From assembly GCA_948664205.1 (NCBI GenBank), contig CAPNDH010000015.1:1-28971 (forward strand): DNA of 28,971 nt, in the 5' to 3' direction. Source of the DNA: an uncultured Clostridia bacterium (GTDB taxonomy: Bacteria > Bacillota > Clostridia > TANB77 > CAG-508). The notes under the pieces were generated by a model. The model was not told where the DNA came from, did not search any database, and was given only the letters and a program-made list of their open reading frames with translations. A program made the translations under genes and the position numbers. Numbering within the stretch: the stretch's first letter is position 1; each line of letters opens with the position of its first letter. Positions 6,777 through 14,492 of this stretch are shown here, one piece after another.

Positions 6777-8363
6777 TTACATCCTCGACCAACTATAAAA
6801 ATTATAATAACTAAAGTAATTATTTGGTGTTAATTCTCCTGCTAGTTTTTGACTTCTTACTACAGTTGATTTGCTTCTATATAAGCTTAAAAATGGTAAT
6901 TCATTATTATATATTTCTACAATTTTATTGTATTTTTCTTTTAATAAATTCTCGTCTTTTATATTTTTTACATCTGTTAAAATTGTATTTAACTCATCAT
7001 TTTTATAATTTTGCAAGTTATTTTGTCCTAAGAATGTTTCTACATTTGGACTATAAGAATTATAAACTCCTGTTAATATCATTTGGTAATTTTTATTTTG
7101 TAAAATATTATTATATTGATTTGTAGATACTTTATTTATTGTTACATTTATTCCTATTTGTGCAAGCTGAGTTTTTATATTTTCTGCCACAGCTACTCTA
7201 TTTACATCTTCTCTATTTACTGTTAAATTTAAGTTTATTCTGCTTGTCCTATAGTTTTCAGTTTTTTGCCATTTATTATTTTTATATTGCCACCCATCTT
7301 CTTGTAGTACCTTTTTGGCTTGTTCAGTATTATAGCTTGAACTTGAATTGTTATTTGTATATAAATAGTTGCCATAGTCTAAAGGAAAATCTGATACATA
7401 ACAATTATTATTGAAAATTGTAGAAGTAATATTTGTTTTGTCTATACTATACCCTATTGCTTTCCTTACTTGCACATTTTTTAATATATTATCTTCACAG
7501 TTAAATGCTAAATAGTCAAATTCTCTTGCTTTAAATTCTGTTTTTGCATAACCTATTGTTCCAATATAATTCTCTAAATCATAATTTGATGTTGTAAATA
7601 TATCTATATTTCCTAGCTTGAAACTATTATATATCTCACCTATTTCAGAAAATATTTTTATATCAATTGTCTCTATTTTTGCATTTTCATTTTCTTTGTT
7701 CCACCATTTTTCATTTTTCTCTAATTTAATATTACTACTATCTATTGAAGAAATTTTATACATTCCTGTTCCTATTGGCATTTTTGTTGATGTGTAAAAA
7801 TCTTCTCCCATATAATAATTATTCGGTAATATTGGGAAAGTTAAATTATATTCAAAAAACGGTACTTCTTCACTTAAATTTATTTTTATTGTACTACTAT
7901 CTATTATTTCTACACTTGATACTTTTTGAACATTATATGCATATACTGATGTACCCTCTTTTAGTCTATCTATTGTAAATTGTATATCTTTTGCTGTAAA
8001 TGATGACCCATCTTGCCATTTTTTATTATTATCTATTTTTACTACATATGTTGTTTCTGATGTTTTTGAACATTCTGTTGCTAAGCACATTTCTATTTTA
8101 TAATCTTTTGTTATATTTAATAATGGTTCAAATATTAATTTGTCAATATTTAAGACTTCTTTATTATTAGTTATTAGTGGATTTATATTATCAAAATTTG
8201 ATATTCCAAGTCTTATATCTTTCTTTTCTACTATCTCTTGTTCAGTAGCTTGTACATTTTCATTGGTATTTTCTTTTCCTTTAAAATATATAGCATACAC
8301 CGAATATATTATAATACATATTGCAAATATTATAAAAATATATTTAAAGAAATTTGATTTCAT
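6777..8363 (-). CDS. Membrane-anchored oligopeptide-type solute-binding protein (SBP_bac_5)
   Basis: About 528 residues in the family 5 extracellular solute-binding fold (OppA/DppA/NikA type), which delivers peptides or similar ligands to ABC importers. Recognisable segments include I-R-L-G-I-S-N-F-D-N-I-N-P-L near the N-terminus, W-Q-D-G-S-S-F-T-A-K-D-I-Q-F-T-I-D-R, F-N-C-E-D-N-I-L-K-N-V-Q-V-R-K-A-I-G-Y-S-I-D, and A-K-K-V-L-Q-E-D-G-W. The N-terminus has one hydrophobic helix (about 5-25) without a clear lipobox, so it is probably held by an uncleaved anchor. Start: the ATG at 8363 is preceded by AAGGAG; an upstream ATG at 8426 lacks such a site. No permease or ATPase genes are nearby, so it is an orphan component. 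Confidence 0.85.
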   Translation of the reverse strand: MKSNFFKYIFIIFAICIIIYSVYAIYFKGKENTNENVQATEQEIVEKKDIRLGISNFDNINPLITNNKEVLNIDKLIFEPLLNITKDYKIEMCLATECSKTSETTYVVKIDNNKKWQDGSSFTAKDIQFTIDRLKEGTSVYAYNVQKVSSVEIIDSSTIKINLSEEVPFFEYNLTFPILPNNYYMGEDFYTSTKMPIGTGMYKISSIDSSNIKLEKNEKWWNKENENAKIETIDIKIFSEIGEIYNSFKLGNIDIFTTSNYDLENYIGTIGYAKTEFKAREFDYLAFNCEDNILKNVQVRKAIGYSIDKTNITSTIFNNNCYVSDFPLDYGNYLYTNNNSSSSYNTEQAKKVLQEDGWQYKNNKWQKTENYRTSRINLNLTVNREDVNRVAVAENIKTQLAQIGINVTINKVSTNQYNNILQNKNYQMILTGVYNSYSPNVETFLGQNNLQNYKNDELNTILTDVKNIKDENLLKEKYNKIVEIYNNELPFLSLYRSKSTVVRSQKLAGELTPNNYFSYYNFYSWSRM

Positions 8364-8469
8364 ATTTAATCTCCTTATTTTATATTTGGCTTTCACTATA
8401 ATATAAGATTTTTTATTTTTTTTCAAGTTTTTATTTGATATTATTGGATAATTTTTAAGATTTTAAAAT

Positions 8470-8586
8470 TTACAGATACTTTAAAAATTCTTCTAATTCT
8501 ATATTAGCCTGTTCTAAGATGCTTTTTAATGTTTTCCTAGCTATTTTTGAATGCATAGGAGCAATACGAATTCGATACTTCTCCAT
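8470..8586 (-). pseudogene. Truncated HicA C-terminal remnant
   Basis: A 38-codon frame encodes MEKYRIRIAPMHSKIARKTL followed by K-S-I-L-E-Q-A-N-I-E-L-E-E-F-L-K-Y-L. This matches the usual C-terminal half of HicA proteins (V-P-x-H-x-K-x-L-x-x-G-T-L-x-S-I-L-x-Q-A-G-I-x-x-E-E-F). The N-terminal half with the catalytic histidine is missing. Stops appear immediately upstream, in the palindromic repeat at 8594-8664, which may have replaced the 5' end. No hicB partner is adjacent. With the next repeat it fills the 307-base gap between the binding protein and spoVS. Confidence 0.6.
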
Positions 8587-8593
8587 TCTATAC

Positions 8594-8664
8594 ATCTATC
8601 AGATGTCAGATATCAGATACACTTTTTTAGTATTTATATATTCTGATTTCTGACTTCTGACATT
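8594..8664. repeat. Heptad-arm hairpin repeat, variant of family A
   Basis: Left arm ATGTCAGATATCAGATA and right arm CTGATTTCTGACTTCTGACAT flank an AT-rich loop. It has the same architecture as family A (tandem 7-mers in inverted arms), but with TTCTGAC in place of TTCTAAC units. Confidence 0.55.
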
Positions 8665-8670
8665 TAATTA

Positions 8671-8934
8671 TTATTTTCTAGATTCCACTATAATTCTAAT
8701 ACCTGTTCTGTCTTCTCCTTCAACTTCTACTTCTGCAAATGCTGGTATACAAACTAGGTCTACACCTGCTGGTGCTACGAATCCTCTTGCTATTGCTACT
8801 GCTTTTACTGCTTGGTTTAGAGCTCCTGCTCCGATTGCTTGCATTTCTGCTTTGTTTTCTTCTTTTACTAACCCTGCTATTGCTCCTGCAACTGAATTAG
8901 GATTAGATTTTGATGAAATTTTTAAAACTTCCAT
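8671..8934 (-). CDS. spoVS: Stage V sporulation protein S
   Basis: 87-residue SpoVS, a small Alba-like nucleic-acid-binding protein that affects septum formation and spore coat assembly. The sequence is close to the family consensus throughout: M-E-V-L-K-I-S-S-K-S-N-P-N-S-V-A-G-A-I-A, then Q-A-I-G-A-G-A-L-N-Q-A-V-K-A-V-A-I-A-R-G, and a C-terminal T-G-I-R-I-I-V-E-S-R-K. Ribosome binding site AGGAGG lies 6 bases before the ATG. It lies downstream of ymdB, as in Bacillus subtilis, but separated by 130 bases with its own possible promoter. Confidence 0.98.
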   Translation of the reverse strand: MEVLKISSKSNPNSVAGAIAGLVKEENKAEMQAIGAGALNQAVKAVAIARGFVAPAGVDLVCIPAFAEVEVEGEDRTGIRIIVESRK

Positions 8935-8978
8935 TTTTTGCCTCCTATAATTTTATTTTTATTTGAATTACATATATA

Positions 8979-9007
8979 TTTATAATACAAACCAAATAAA
9001 ATGTCTA
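8979..9007 (-). promoter_or_regulatory. Possible spoVS promoter
   Basis: Minus strand: TAGACA (9007-9002), 17 bases, TATAAA (8984-8979), 45 bases upstream of the spoVS ATG. Each hexamer has one mismatch to SigA consensus. A SigH promoter is known for spoVS in Bacillus, but I cannot distinguish one here. Confidence 0.4.
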
Positions 9008-9064
9008 GTGTTTTTCTGGGAAAATATGGAAAAGTTTTCGCCTTATTTTTACTTTTTTCGTCAT

Positions 9065-9838
9065 TTATTTTATATTAATTCTTTGTATAGATGTTACTCG
9101 ACAATTCTCATCATTTATATCAAAAATACAGCCATTAAACATGCAATTTCCTTCTGCTAATTTGTATCTTTCTGGAAGTGATGTTACAAATCTTTTTACT
9201 GATGCTTCTATATCCATTCCTATTACTGAATTTATAGGTCCTGTCATTCCAATATCTGATATAAAGCCTGTCCCTTTATTTGTTATTTCTTCATCTGCAG
9301 TTTGTACATGTGTATGTGTTCCAAATATTGCGGTTACTCTGCCATCTAAATAATATTTCATTGCTATTTTTTCTGCTGATGCTTCTGCATGGAAATCTAT
9401 TATTATTATATCAGCTTTTCCTTTTACTTCTTCTATAATATCATCTACTTTTGTAAATGGATTGTCTGATTGTACTCCCATTTCTGTTCTACCTATTAAG
9501 TTTATAACACATATTTTTTTATTTTTACATTCATATATATTATATCCTTTTCCTACTACTCCCCTTGAATAATTAGCTGGTCTTAAAAGTTTTTCATCAT
9601 CTATAAATGTAAAAATATCTTTTTTTCCCCAAGTATGGTTTCCCATTGTTACACAATCAATGTTTAATGCTTTTAAATTATTAAATATTTGAGTTGTAAT
9701 TCCCATTCCTCCTGCTGAATTTTCTGCATTTACTATTACAAAATCTATATTATTTTCTTTTCTAAAATTTGGTAAAATTTCTTTTAGTTTTTTTACTCCA
9801 CTTTCTCCTACTAAATCTCCTACTGCTAATACTCTCAT
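9065..9838 (-). CDS. ymdB: YmdB-type metallophosphoesterase (2',3'-cAMP phosphodiesterase family)
   Basis: 257-residue calcineurin-like phosphoesterase of the TIGR00282/YmdB family, which in Bacillus hydrolyses 2',3'-cyclic nucleotides and influences biofilm and motility gene expression. Metal ligands are visible: the N-terminal V-G-D-L-V-G, the V-N-A-E-N-S-A-G-G motif (about 37-45), G-N-H-T-W (about 66-70), D-F-H-A-E-A-S-A-E-K and G-T-H-T-H-V-Q-T-A-D. Length matches the family (about 260). Start ATG with AGAGGAA upstream. In Bacillus the order is rny-ymdB-spoVS, but here no rny lies next to it: a Nudix gene is upstream. Confidence 0.95.
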   Translation of the reverse strand: MRVLAVGDLVGESGVKKLKEILPNFRKENNIDFVIVNAENSAGGMGITTQIFNNLKALNIDCVTMGNHTWGKKDIFTFIDDEKLLRPANYSRGVVGKGYNIYECKNKKICVINLIGRTEMGVQSDNPFTKVDDIIEEVKGKADIIIIDFHAEASAEKIAMKYYLDGRVTAIFGTHTHVQTADEEITNKGTGFISDIGMTGPINSVIGMDIEASVKRFVTSLPERYKLAEGNCMFNGCIFDINDENCRVTSIQRINIK

Positions 9839-9882
9839 AGTTCTATTCCTCTTTCTAATTTGATTTTTATTAATAAATATTT

Positions 9883-10293
9883 TTAAAATAATTTATCTTT
9901 ATAAATTTCTGCTTGGTGCAACATATGTCCTATGTTACCTTCTCCTGCATATTTATCTATGTCAAAAAAGTTCTCATTTTTGTCTACCCAATAAAGTTTG
10001 TTTACTTCTTCTTGTAAAATTACATCTTTATCTAGTATTCCCGCATAAACTTCTAACTCCATATCTGACATTTTATATTGAAAATTCATAATATGTGTTA
10101 ATTTAATATCATTATTTGTTATACCTGTTTCTTCTTGTAATTCTCTATATGCTGCATGTAATTCCTCTTCATTTTGTTCTACTTTGCCACCTACTAAATT
10201 AAACTTTCCTTTATATGGTTCTTTCTCCCTCTTGCACATAAGTATTTTTGTACTTTCTTTATTATATACTAATATTACATTTAATTTTTTCAT
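9883..10293 (-). CDS. Nudix (MutT-like) hydrolase
   Basis: 136-residue Nudix hydrolase, the family that cleaves nucleoside diphosphate-X substrates including (8-oxo-)dGTP. The Nudix box is complete: G36-x5-E42-x7-R50-E-L-x-E54-E55-x-G57-I58. The N-terminal V-I-L-V-Y-N and K-R-E-K-E-P-Y-K-G-K-F-N-L-V-G-G resemble the 8-oxo-dGTP diphosphatase group, but substrate cannot be assigned. Ribosome binding site AAGGAGA precedes the ATG. It lies 82 bases downstream of the PurA/PurZ-like gene on the same strand, and 44 bases upstream of ymdB. Confidence 0.9.
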   Translation of the reverse strand: MKKLNVILVYNKESTKILMCKREKEPYKGKFNLVGGKVEQNEEELHAAYRELQEETGITNNDIKLTHIMNFQYKMSDMELEVYAGILDKDVILQEEVNKLYWVDKNENFFDIDKYAGEGNIGHMLHQAEIYKDKLF

Positions 10294-10375
10294 TTTATCT
10301 CCTTGTTTTTTGTACTTTTTAAATTATAACATAAAATTAAGGTTAATATCAATATTATTATATATACTCATTACA

Positions 10376-11473
10376 TTACTTAATTAATTTTATTTTTCTT
10401 AAATCTATAATATCACTTTCACACTCACCTGTTCCTATTAATGTAACTGGAGTATTAGTTTCTTGTTCTATTCTATTTATAAATTCAATTACTTTTTGTG
10501 GAAGTAAATTATAATCTTTGCATTTATATGCTTTCCAGTCAATATATTGTGCAAAATTTAACACTATTTGAGTTGGTCTATTAATCATAACATTGTATTT
10601 TAGTCTTTCCCAATTCATTTCAAAAACTCTTCTTACTTTTTTCGTTACAGTTGTATATTCTTTTAAATCTATATTACATCCACATCTTTTTTTAATTTCT
10701 TCCCATGTAATTTCATTACTTCCTGCATAATCACCACTATAAATATCTTCGCCAATATTAGTTTTATTACTTATTCTTATAGGATATGGTCTTATAATCA
10801 TATAAATATCTTTTACTTTAAATGGGCTACAACCACTATCTGCTAATAACTGACTCGCACTACACATTCTACTTGTTACATTTGGATAATCAAGTCCATA
10901 ATTTATGTCTAAATCTTGTCCTTGCGCTCCTTCTATTAAAATAGGCTCTTTACACTCATTTATCATTTTTGCAGTATCTGTTATTTCAATACTATCTTGC
11001 AAATCGTTTGGTATATTATTTATATAATCTTTTGCCAAAATAATACCTGGTTTTCTTATAATTTTTTCAGCTTGTGCAACTCCACATCCTTTAAAAGTTG
11101 AACCACTCTTAATTGTTCTTTTTTCTTCTTCACGATGTTTTTCTAAAATAATCATTGCTCTTGGATTGATGTATATTTTTCTTTCTCCAATAATATCTTT
11201 ATATTTTCTTATTTCTTCAAATAGTATTTCTGGTGTAATAATACAACCCGCATTTAAAACTAATTTACAATTTTTTCTTAACATTGCCATAGGTATATGG
11301 CTAACTATAATCTTTTCATCATTATCACTTACATATGTATGACCTGCATTACTAGACCAATTGTTAGTAGATATATCAAAATAATCATTTTTAGATAAAT
11401 ATCCGCAAATTTTTCCTTTTCCACAACTTCCTGCTTGGCCATCTATTACTATTGTTATATTTTTATCATTCAT
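10376..11473 (-). CDS. Divergent adenylosuccinate synthetase family protein (PurA/PurZ-like)
   Basis: About 365 residues, shorter than typical bacterial PurA (about 430). The fold is clear: P-loop D-G-Q-A-G-S-C-G-K-G-K at 11-21, S-N-A-G-H-T with the catalytic histidine at 45, E-G-A-Q-G-Q-D-L-D-I-N-Y-G, V-T-S-R-M, and the C-terminal L-P-Q-K-V-I-E-F-I-N-R-I-E-Q-E-T-N-T-P-V. However, the catalytic Asp of G-D-E-G-K-G-K is Ser16 here, and the next Glu is Cys17. Canonical T-T-G-R-G-I-G-P is S-T-F-K-G-C-G-V-A, and the second T-T-G-R motif is T-T-V-T-K-K-V-R-R-V. Loss of that Asp is characteristic of phage PurZ enzymes, which act on dGMP. Ordinary IMP ligase activity is therefore doubtful. Start: the ATG at 11473 follows AAGGTGA; an upstream ATG at 11503 lacks a site. 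Confidence 0.82.
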   Translation of the reverse strand: MNDKNITIVIDGQAGSCGKGKICGYLSKNDYFDISTNNWSSNAGHTYVSDNDEKIIVSHIPMAMLRKNCKLVLNAGCIITPEILFEEIRKYKDIIGERKIYINPRAMIILEKHREEEKRTIKSGSTFKGCGVAQAEKIIRKPGIILAKDYINNIPNDLQDSIEITDTAKMINECKEPILIEGAQGQDLDINYGLDYPNVTSRMCSASQLLADSGCSPFKVKDIYMIIRPYPIRISNKTNIGEDIYSGDYAGSNEITWEEIKKRCGCNIDLKEYTTVTKKVRRVFEMNWERLKYNVMINRPTQIVLNFAQYIDWKAYKCKDYNLLPQKVIEFINRIEQETNTPVTLIGTGECESDIIDLRKIKLIK

Positions 11474-11534
11474 AATTAATTCACCTTTTTTTCTTTTTAT
11501 CATATTACATTTTTACGTAATTTTCAATGTTTTA

Positions 11535-11563
11535 TGAATATTTAATAATAGCTTGTATATAAT
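11535..11563 (+). promoter_or_regulatory. Possible promoter of the sspH-like gene
   Basis: TGAATA (11535-11540), 17 bases, TATAAT (11558-11563), 31 bases before the ATG. TGAATA resembles the -35 of forespore sigma factors (SigF/SigG), while the -10 is SigA-like. The assignment is tentative. Confidence 0.35.
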
Positions 11564-11593
11564 TTTATTAAAATAAATTTATGGAGGTTTTAT

Positions 11594-11767
11594 ATGAATA
11601 TTGAAAGAGTTAATCAAATTATAAAAAATAAGGAAATTTTAGATATATATTATGATGATCGTCCTATTTGGATTCAAGAATTGAATAATAATGTTGCTAG
11701 AATTGGTTTTTTAGATGGTCAAGCTGAAAAAGATGTTTTTGTTGAAGAATTATATGAGGATGAATAG
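11594..11767 (+). CDS. H-type small acid-soluble spore protein (SspH-like)
   Basis: 57 residues. The sequence starts M-N-I-E-R-V-N-Q-I-I-K-N-K-E and then has the family-typical Y-Y-D-D-R-P-I-W-I-Q-E-L (SspH: Y-N-G-x-P-V-W-I-x). It ends V-F-V-E-E-L-Y-E-D-E, like the SspH V-P-V-x-E-L-x-E end. SspH proteins are minor forespore SASPs. A GGAGG is 7 bases upstream of the ATG. The gene is too short for many length cut-offs and easy to miss. It is followed by a REP-like element and then by a strong terminator at 11860. Confidence 0.82.
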   Translation: MNIERVNQIIKNKEILDIYYDDRPIWIQELNNNVARIGFLDGQAEKDVFVEELYEDE

Positions 11768-11779
11768 AATTTCAACAAA

Positions 11780-11830
11780 GGGCGAAATTCGGTATTCCTA
11801 TTAGGTATTCCTTACCAATTTAGCCCCTAA
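11780..11830 (-). repeat. REP-like element, family B, isolated copy
   Basis: GGGCGAAATTCGGTATTCC...ACCAATTTAGCCCCTAA. It is the same element as those flanking the RAYT gene. The head is TTAG instead of GTAG, and both arms carry paired changes (GAAATT/AATTTA). Confidence 0.7.
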
Positions 11831-11859
11831 GGTTTAAATTAATTTTTTTCTATATAATC

Positions 11860-11906
11860 AAAATAGCAAGTTATTTACAATTTATTTAGATAACTTGCTA
11901 TTTTTT
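11860..11906 (+). terminator. Intrinsic terminator after the sspH-like gene
   Basis: AAAATAGCAAGTTAT (11860-11874), a 15-base loop, then ATAACTTGCTATTTTTT (11890-11906): a perfect 15-bp stem ending in a T run on the plus strand. Confidence 0.85.
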
Positions 11907-11954
11907 GTATATATTTATAAATTTTGTCAATTATAATATTAGGTGGTGATTATA

Positions 11955-12128
11955 ATGACAAGTAAAGAACTTTTATATGTTGAGGACGCTTTAGGACATG
12001 AAAATTTTATGAAATCATGTGCTACTAAAACATCTAGCAAACTAACAGACCCTACTCTTTCTAATTATATAGGAAGTTTAGCACAAAAACATACTGATTT
12101 AGCAAACAAGTTTTTAAATTTATTATAA
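11955..12128 (+). CDS. Small CotF-like spore coat-associated protein
   Basis: 57 residues: M-T-S-K-E-L-L-Y-V-E-D-A-L-G-H-E-N-F, then P-T-L-S-N-Y-I-G-S-L-A-Q-K-H. It is predicted all-helical and resembles the short ferritin-like/CotF-type proteins common in clostridial spore formers. The start is ATG 11955, after AGGTGGTGAT; a GTG at 11943 lies within the ribosome binding site. It is 47 bases upstream of another CotF-like gene, so they probably share a transcript. Function in the coat is inferred from family resemblance only. Confidence 0.7.
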   Translation: MTSKELLYVEDALGHENFMKSCATKTSSKLTDPTLSNYIGSLAQKHTDLANKFLNLL

Positions 12129-12175
12129 AATGTAAGGCAAAAAATAATTTATGCCTTATGGAAGGAGTGAAAAAT

Positions 12176-12421
12176 ATGGAAGATAAAGATTTGATGGAAA
12201 AAGAATTATTAATTATTAAAGGCGTATGTGATTTATATCTTCATGGAACTATTGAATCTTCTACTGCTGAAGTACACATGGCTTTTAAAGATGCTTTAAA
12301 CGAAAGCTTAGATATTCAAAATAAAATTTATAATTTAATGAAAGAAAAAGGCTGGTATACAACTGATACTGCAGAACAAACTAAAATTGATGCTGTTAAG
12401 CAAAAGTTTGCTGCACAATAA
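12176..12421 (+). CDS. CotF family spore coat protein
   Basis: 81 residues. It contains K-E-L-L-I-I-K-G-V-C-D-L-Y-L-H-G-T-I-E-S-S-T and then A-L-N-E-S-L-D-I-Q-N-K-I-Y-N-L-M-K-E-K-G-W-Y, the typical helical pair and G-W-Y end motif of CotF-domain coat proteins. Start: ATG 12176, 6-7 bases after GGAAGGAGTG; an ATG at 12158 overlaps that site. It is second in a two-gene plus-strand unit with the small coat-like gene. The stop codon directly abuts the family D hairpin at 12422. Confidence 0.82.
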   Translation: MEDKDLMEKELLIIKGVCDLYLHGTIESSTAEVHMAFKDALNESLDIQNKIYNLMKEKGWYTTDTAEQTKIDAVKQKFAAQ

Positions 12422-12477
12422 AAATGACGCAAAAGGGACAGATGACGCATTGGAAAACGTCCCCAATGCGTCATTAA
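12422..12477. terminator. Family D hairpin derivative between convergent genes
   Basis: Begins ATGACGCAAAAGGGACAG as in family D. The actual stem is ATGACGCATTGG/CCAATGCGTCAT (12442-12453 and 12463-12474) around AAAACGTCC. The 3' arm overlaps the stop codon (12476-12474) of the minus-strand surface-protein gene. Compared with the 4061 copy, the GGGGACGTTTTCC loop is in the opposite orientation. Confidence 0.65.
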
Positions 12478-14193
12478 TTATTTATAAAATATCCATTTGT
12501 TCTGTATAAATCATATCGTTCTCTTGCTAATGCTGTTAAATATGTTTTTCGCAATAGTGTTATATCTTTATTGTATTTTTGATATTGATTTGATTTTACA
12601 TCAAATTTTTGTAAGTTATTTGATATTATTCCATTTATATCATATGTTTGTGCTGCATTTACTATACAATTATAACATTTGCTAGCATATTGTGGATAAT
12701 AGTATCTTTCATCTCCTTGGCTTATTACTACTGTTTGCCTTTCAAAATCTATTACATTATATGCTCCTATTATTTCATAATCATTATTATCTATTAGATC
12801 TGTACAGCCTGGTAAATGTACTTCTGTTATATTGTTCTTTTTTGATAATATATGTATTGAATTTTGAGTTACCACTTCTTCATTTTTATTATTTGTTACT
12901 ATACAATAACTATTAAAGTATTTCGCTTTTATTGGTATTCCTTGCATAAATACAGATAATGATATATTATTTAATATTTTATCCCAATCTATTTCCGTAA
13001 ATATTGGCATTTGGAATTCATACATTGAGCTTGAACCTGCATTATAATTTGCTATTGCTGTAGATAAATTTGTTTCTATACTTTTTCTTATTACACTCAT
13101 TCTATGCTCATTAAAACTTGAACCTTCAAGTAGTGGGTCATTGTTTTTATTAAAATCAAATATATTTTCATTTCCTGTACTTGTAGCAAAATTTGTTATT
13201 TTGTTTCCATTATTATCTACTGCGTGTTCTTCTTTTATTGAAGTTAGTCCATATTGTCTTAATCTTTCTGAAAATGCCTTTGCCTGCGCATAATATTCTA
13301 CTGCACTATTACTATATAAATGTCCATTCTCTGTCATAGTTTGTACATATCTAAGTTCTGTTATTTCATCATCTCTTAATACTTTTCCTTCATCTGATAG
13401 ATATTCCTTTTTATTATTTTTATAATAGAAATATCTATTTTGTCCATTTTCTTTATATATCTTTTGATTATTATATTTTACATATTCATAGCTTGTAGGG
13501 TTTATTGCTATTCCGTTTTCGTTAATTACTACTAATTGTTCAGTTAATATCTCTTTTTCTATATTTACTCCATCATATGATATTTTTGTAGGATACTCTT
13601 TTCTATATGAACCTTTCACATAAGATACTATATTTTCTACATTTCCTACTAAATTTGCATTTATTACATAGCCTGAATCTGTTACATATTTTCCATTTAT
13701 TTTGCCATATATTGTTATACTATTGTCTAATGTATAATTTACTACAAAGTCATAATTGCTTCCATATATATATCTGCATGAGTAATATATGTATGGTTTT
13801 AAACCATATTGATATTGATTTATTGTGTAATTAAAATATTTTCCATATATATAATATCCATCATACATTGTATATAGCATTGCTGGTATGTATTCTTTTA
13901 GTGTGTCTTGGTCATAGCCACTTGCTCCCATTGAAGTTCCTAGTGAATTGTAAAATGTTGCTACTGATGCTTCTATGTCTCTTATTTTTGAGTCACTTAT
14001 GCTTGAATATTTGTTGTTTATGGTATTTAGTTGAAATGCTTTTATTGCATCATGTGTTGCATCTTGTAACTTTTTGTTGTATCCGAGTTTGTAAATATAT
14101 GGTGTCTATTTGCGACTGTATATATTGACCTACTACTAATGATATTGGTAATATTATAATTACAAATATTATGGCTAAGTGTTGTAATTTCAT
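12474..14193 (-). CDS. Large pilus-locus surface protein with an N-terminal membrane helix; +1 frameshift at codon 37
   Basis: I recognise no named family. From ATG 14193 (AAGGAAAG upstream) the frame gives M-K-L-Q-H-L-A-I-I-F-V-I-I-I-L-P-I-S, a pilin- or TadE-like membrane helix, then Q-I-D-T-I-Y-L-Q-T. It meets an in-frame CGG at codon 37 and a TGA eleven codons later. Skipping the C gives ...L-Q-T-G-Y-N-K-K-L-Q-D-A-T-H-D-A-I-K-A-F-Q-L-N-T and then an open frame to 12474. The total length of 1720 nt is 3n+1, giving 572 residues. The rest is rich in Tyr, Asn and Ser, as expected of an exported protein. It is the last gene of the Tad-like locus, after five small pilin-like genes. Without a shift, translation could also restart at ATG 13931 as a protein lacking the anchor, but no obvious ribosome binding site supports that. 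Confidence 0.72.
14083..14085 (-). other. In-frame CGG at +1 frameshift site, surface-protein gene
   Basis: Codon 37 from ATG 14193. Context: CAA ACT CGG ATA in frame, or ACT (C) GGA TAC after skipping one base. Upstream and downstream frames join only if one base is lost around here, and skipping this C gives a continuous protein. Confidence 0.7.
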
Positions 14194-14215
14194 TATTCTT
14201 TCCTTTCTTCAATTT

Positions 14216-14267
14216 GTAGGGGCTTCATCGGTGACGCAAGCTTTAGAGGAATACCGAATGACGCCCT
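14216..14267 (+). repeat. REP-like element, family B, left of an inverted pair
   Basis: GTAGGGGCTTCATCGGT...ACCGAATGACGCCCT. It forms an inverted pair with 14349-14398, separated by 81 bases with no gene. Arms carry C/G changes paired on both sides (TTCAT/ATGAC) relative to the RAYT-flanking copies. The 14194-14492 gap holds this pair and a degenerate family A arm. Confidence 0.7.
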
Positions 14268-14348
14268 CTTTATTATGAATACCTTAAAAAATCTATTATT
14301 TATAAATTTCCTTTTATAATATTTTTGTTAAAGTAATCCTTTGAAGTA

Positions 14349-14398
14349 TGGGCGTCATTCGGTAATTCTTACTGGTATTCCTTACCGATGAAGCCCTA
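14349..14398 (-). repeat. REP-like element, family B, right of an inverted pair
   Basis: GGGCGTCATTCGGTAATTC...ACCGATGAAGCCCTAC, which is GTAG-headed on the minus strand. It is preceded by GTAATCCTTTGAAGTA, the short core also found in family A loops. Confidence 0.7.
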
Positions 14399-14433
14399 CA
14401 ATGTTTTCTCAATTATGAAATAAAAGCTAGACT

Positions 14434-14482
14434 AGAAATTAGAAAATTTAAATTTCCAACCTCTAACATCTAACTTCTAAAA
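14434..14482. repeat. Degenerate family A heptad repeat
   Basis: A weak left arm (AGAAATTAGAAA) and a right arm of TTCCAACCTCTAACATCTAACTTCTAA. It ends just before the stop codon of the 14493-15017 gene. Confidence 0.5.
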
Positions 14483-14492
14483 TCTTAATATT

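Noticed and set aside
12474..13931. Surface-protein gene starting at ATG 13931
   Set aside because: No ribosome binding site there, and the same frame continues upstream to the CGG, where it meets an anchor-encoding frame with a proper start at 14193.
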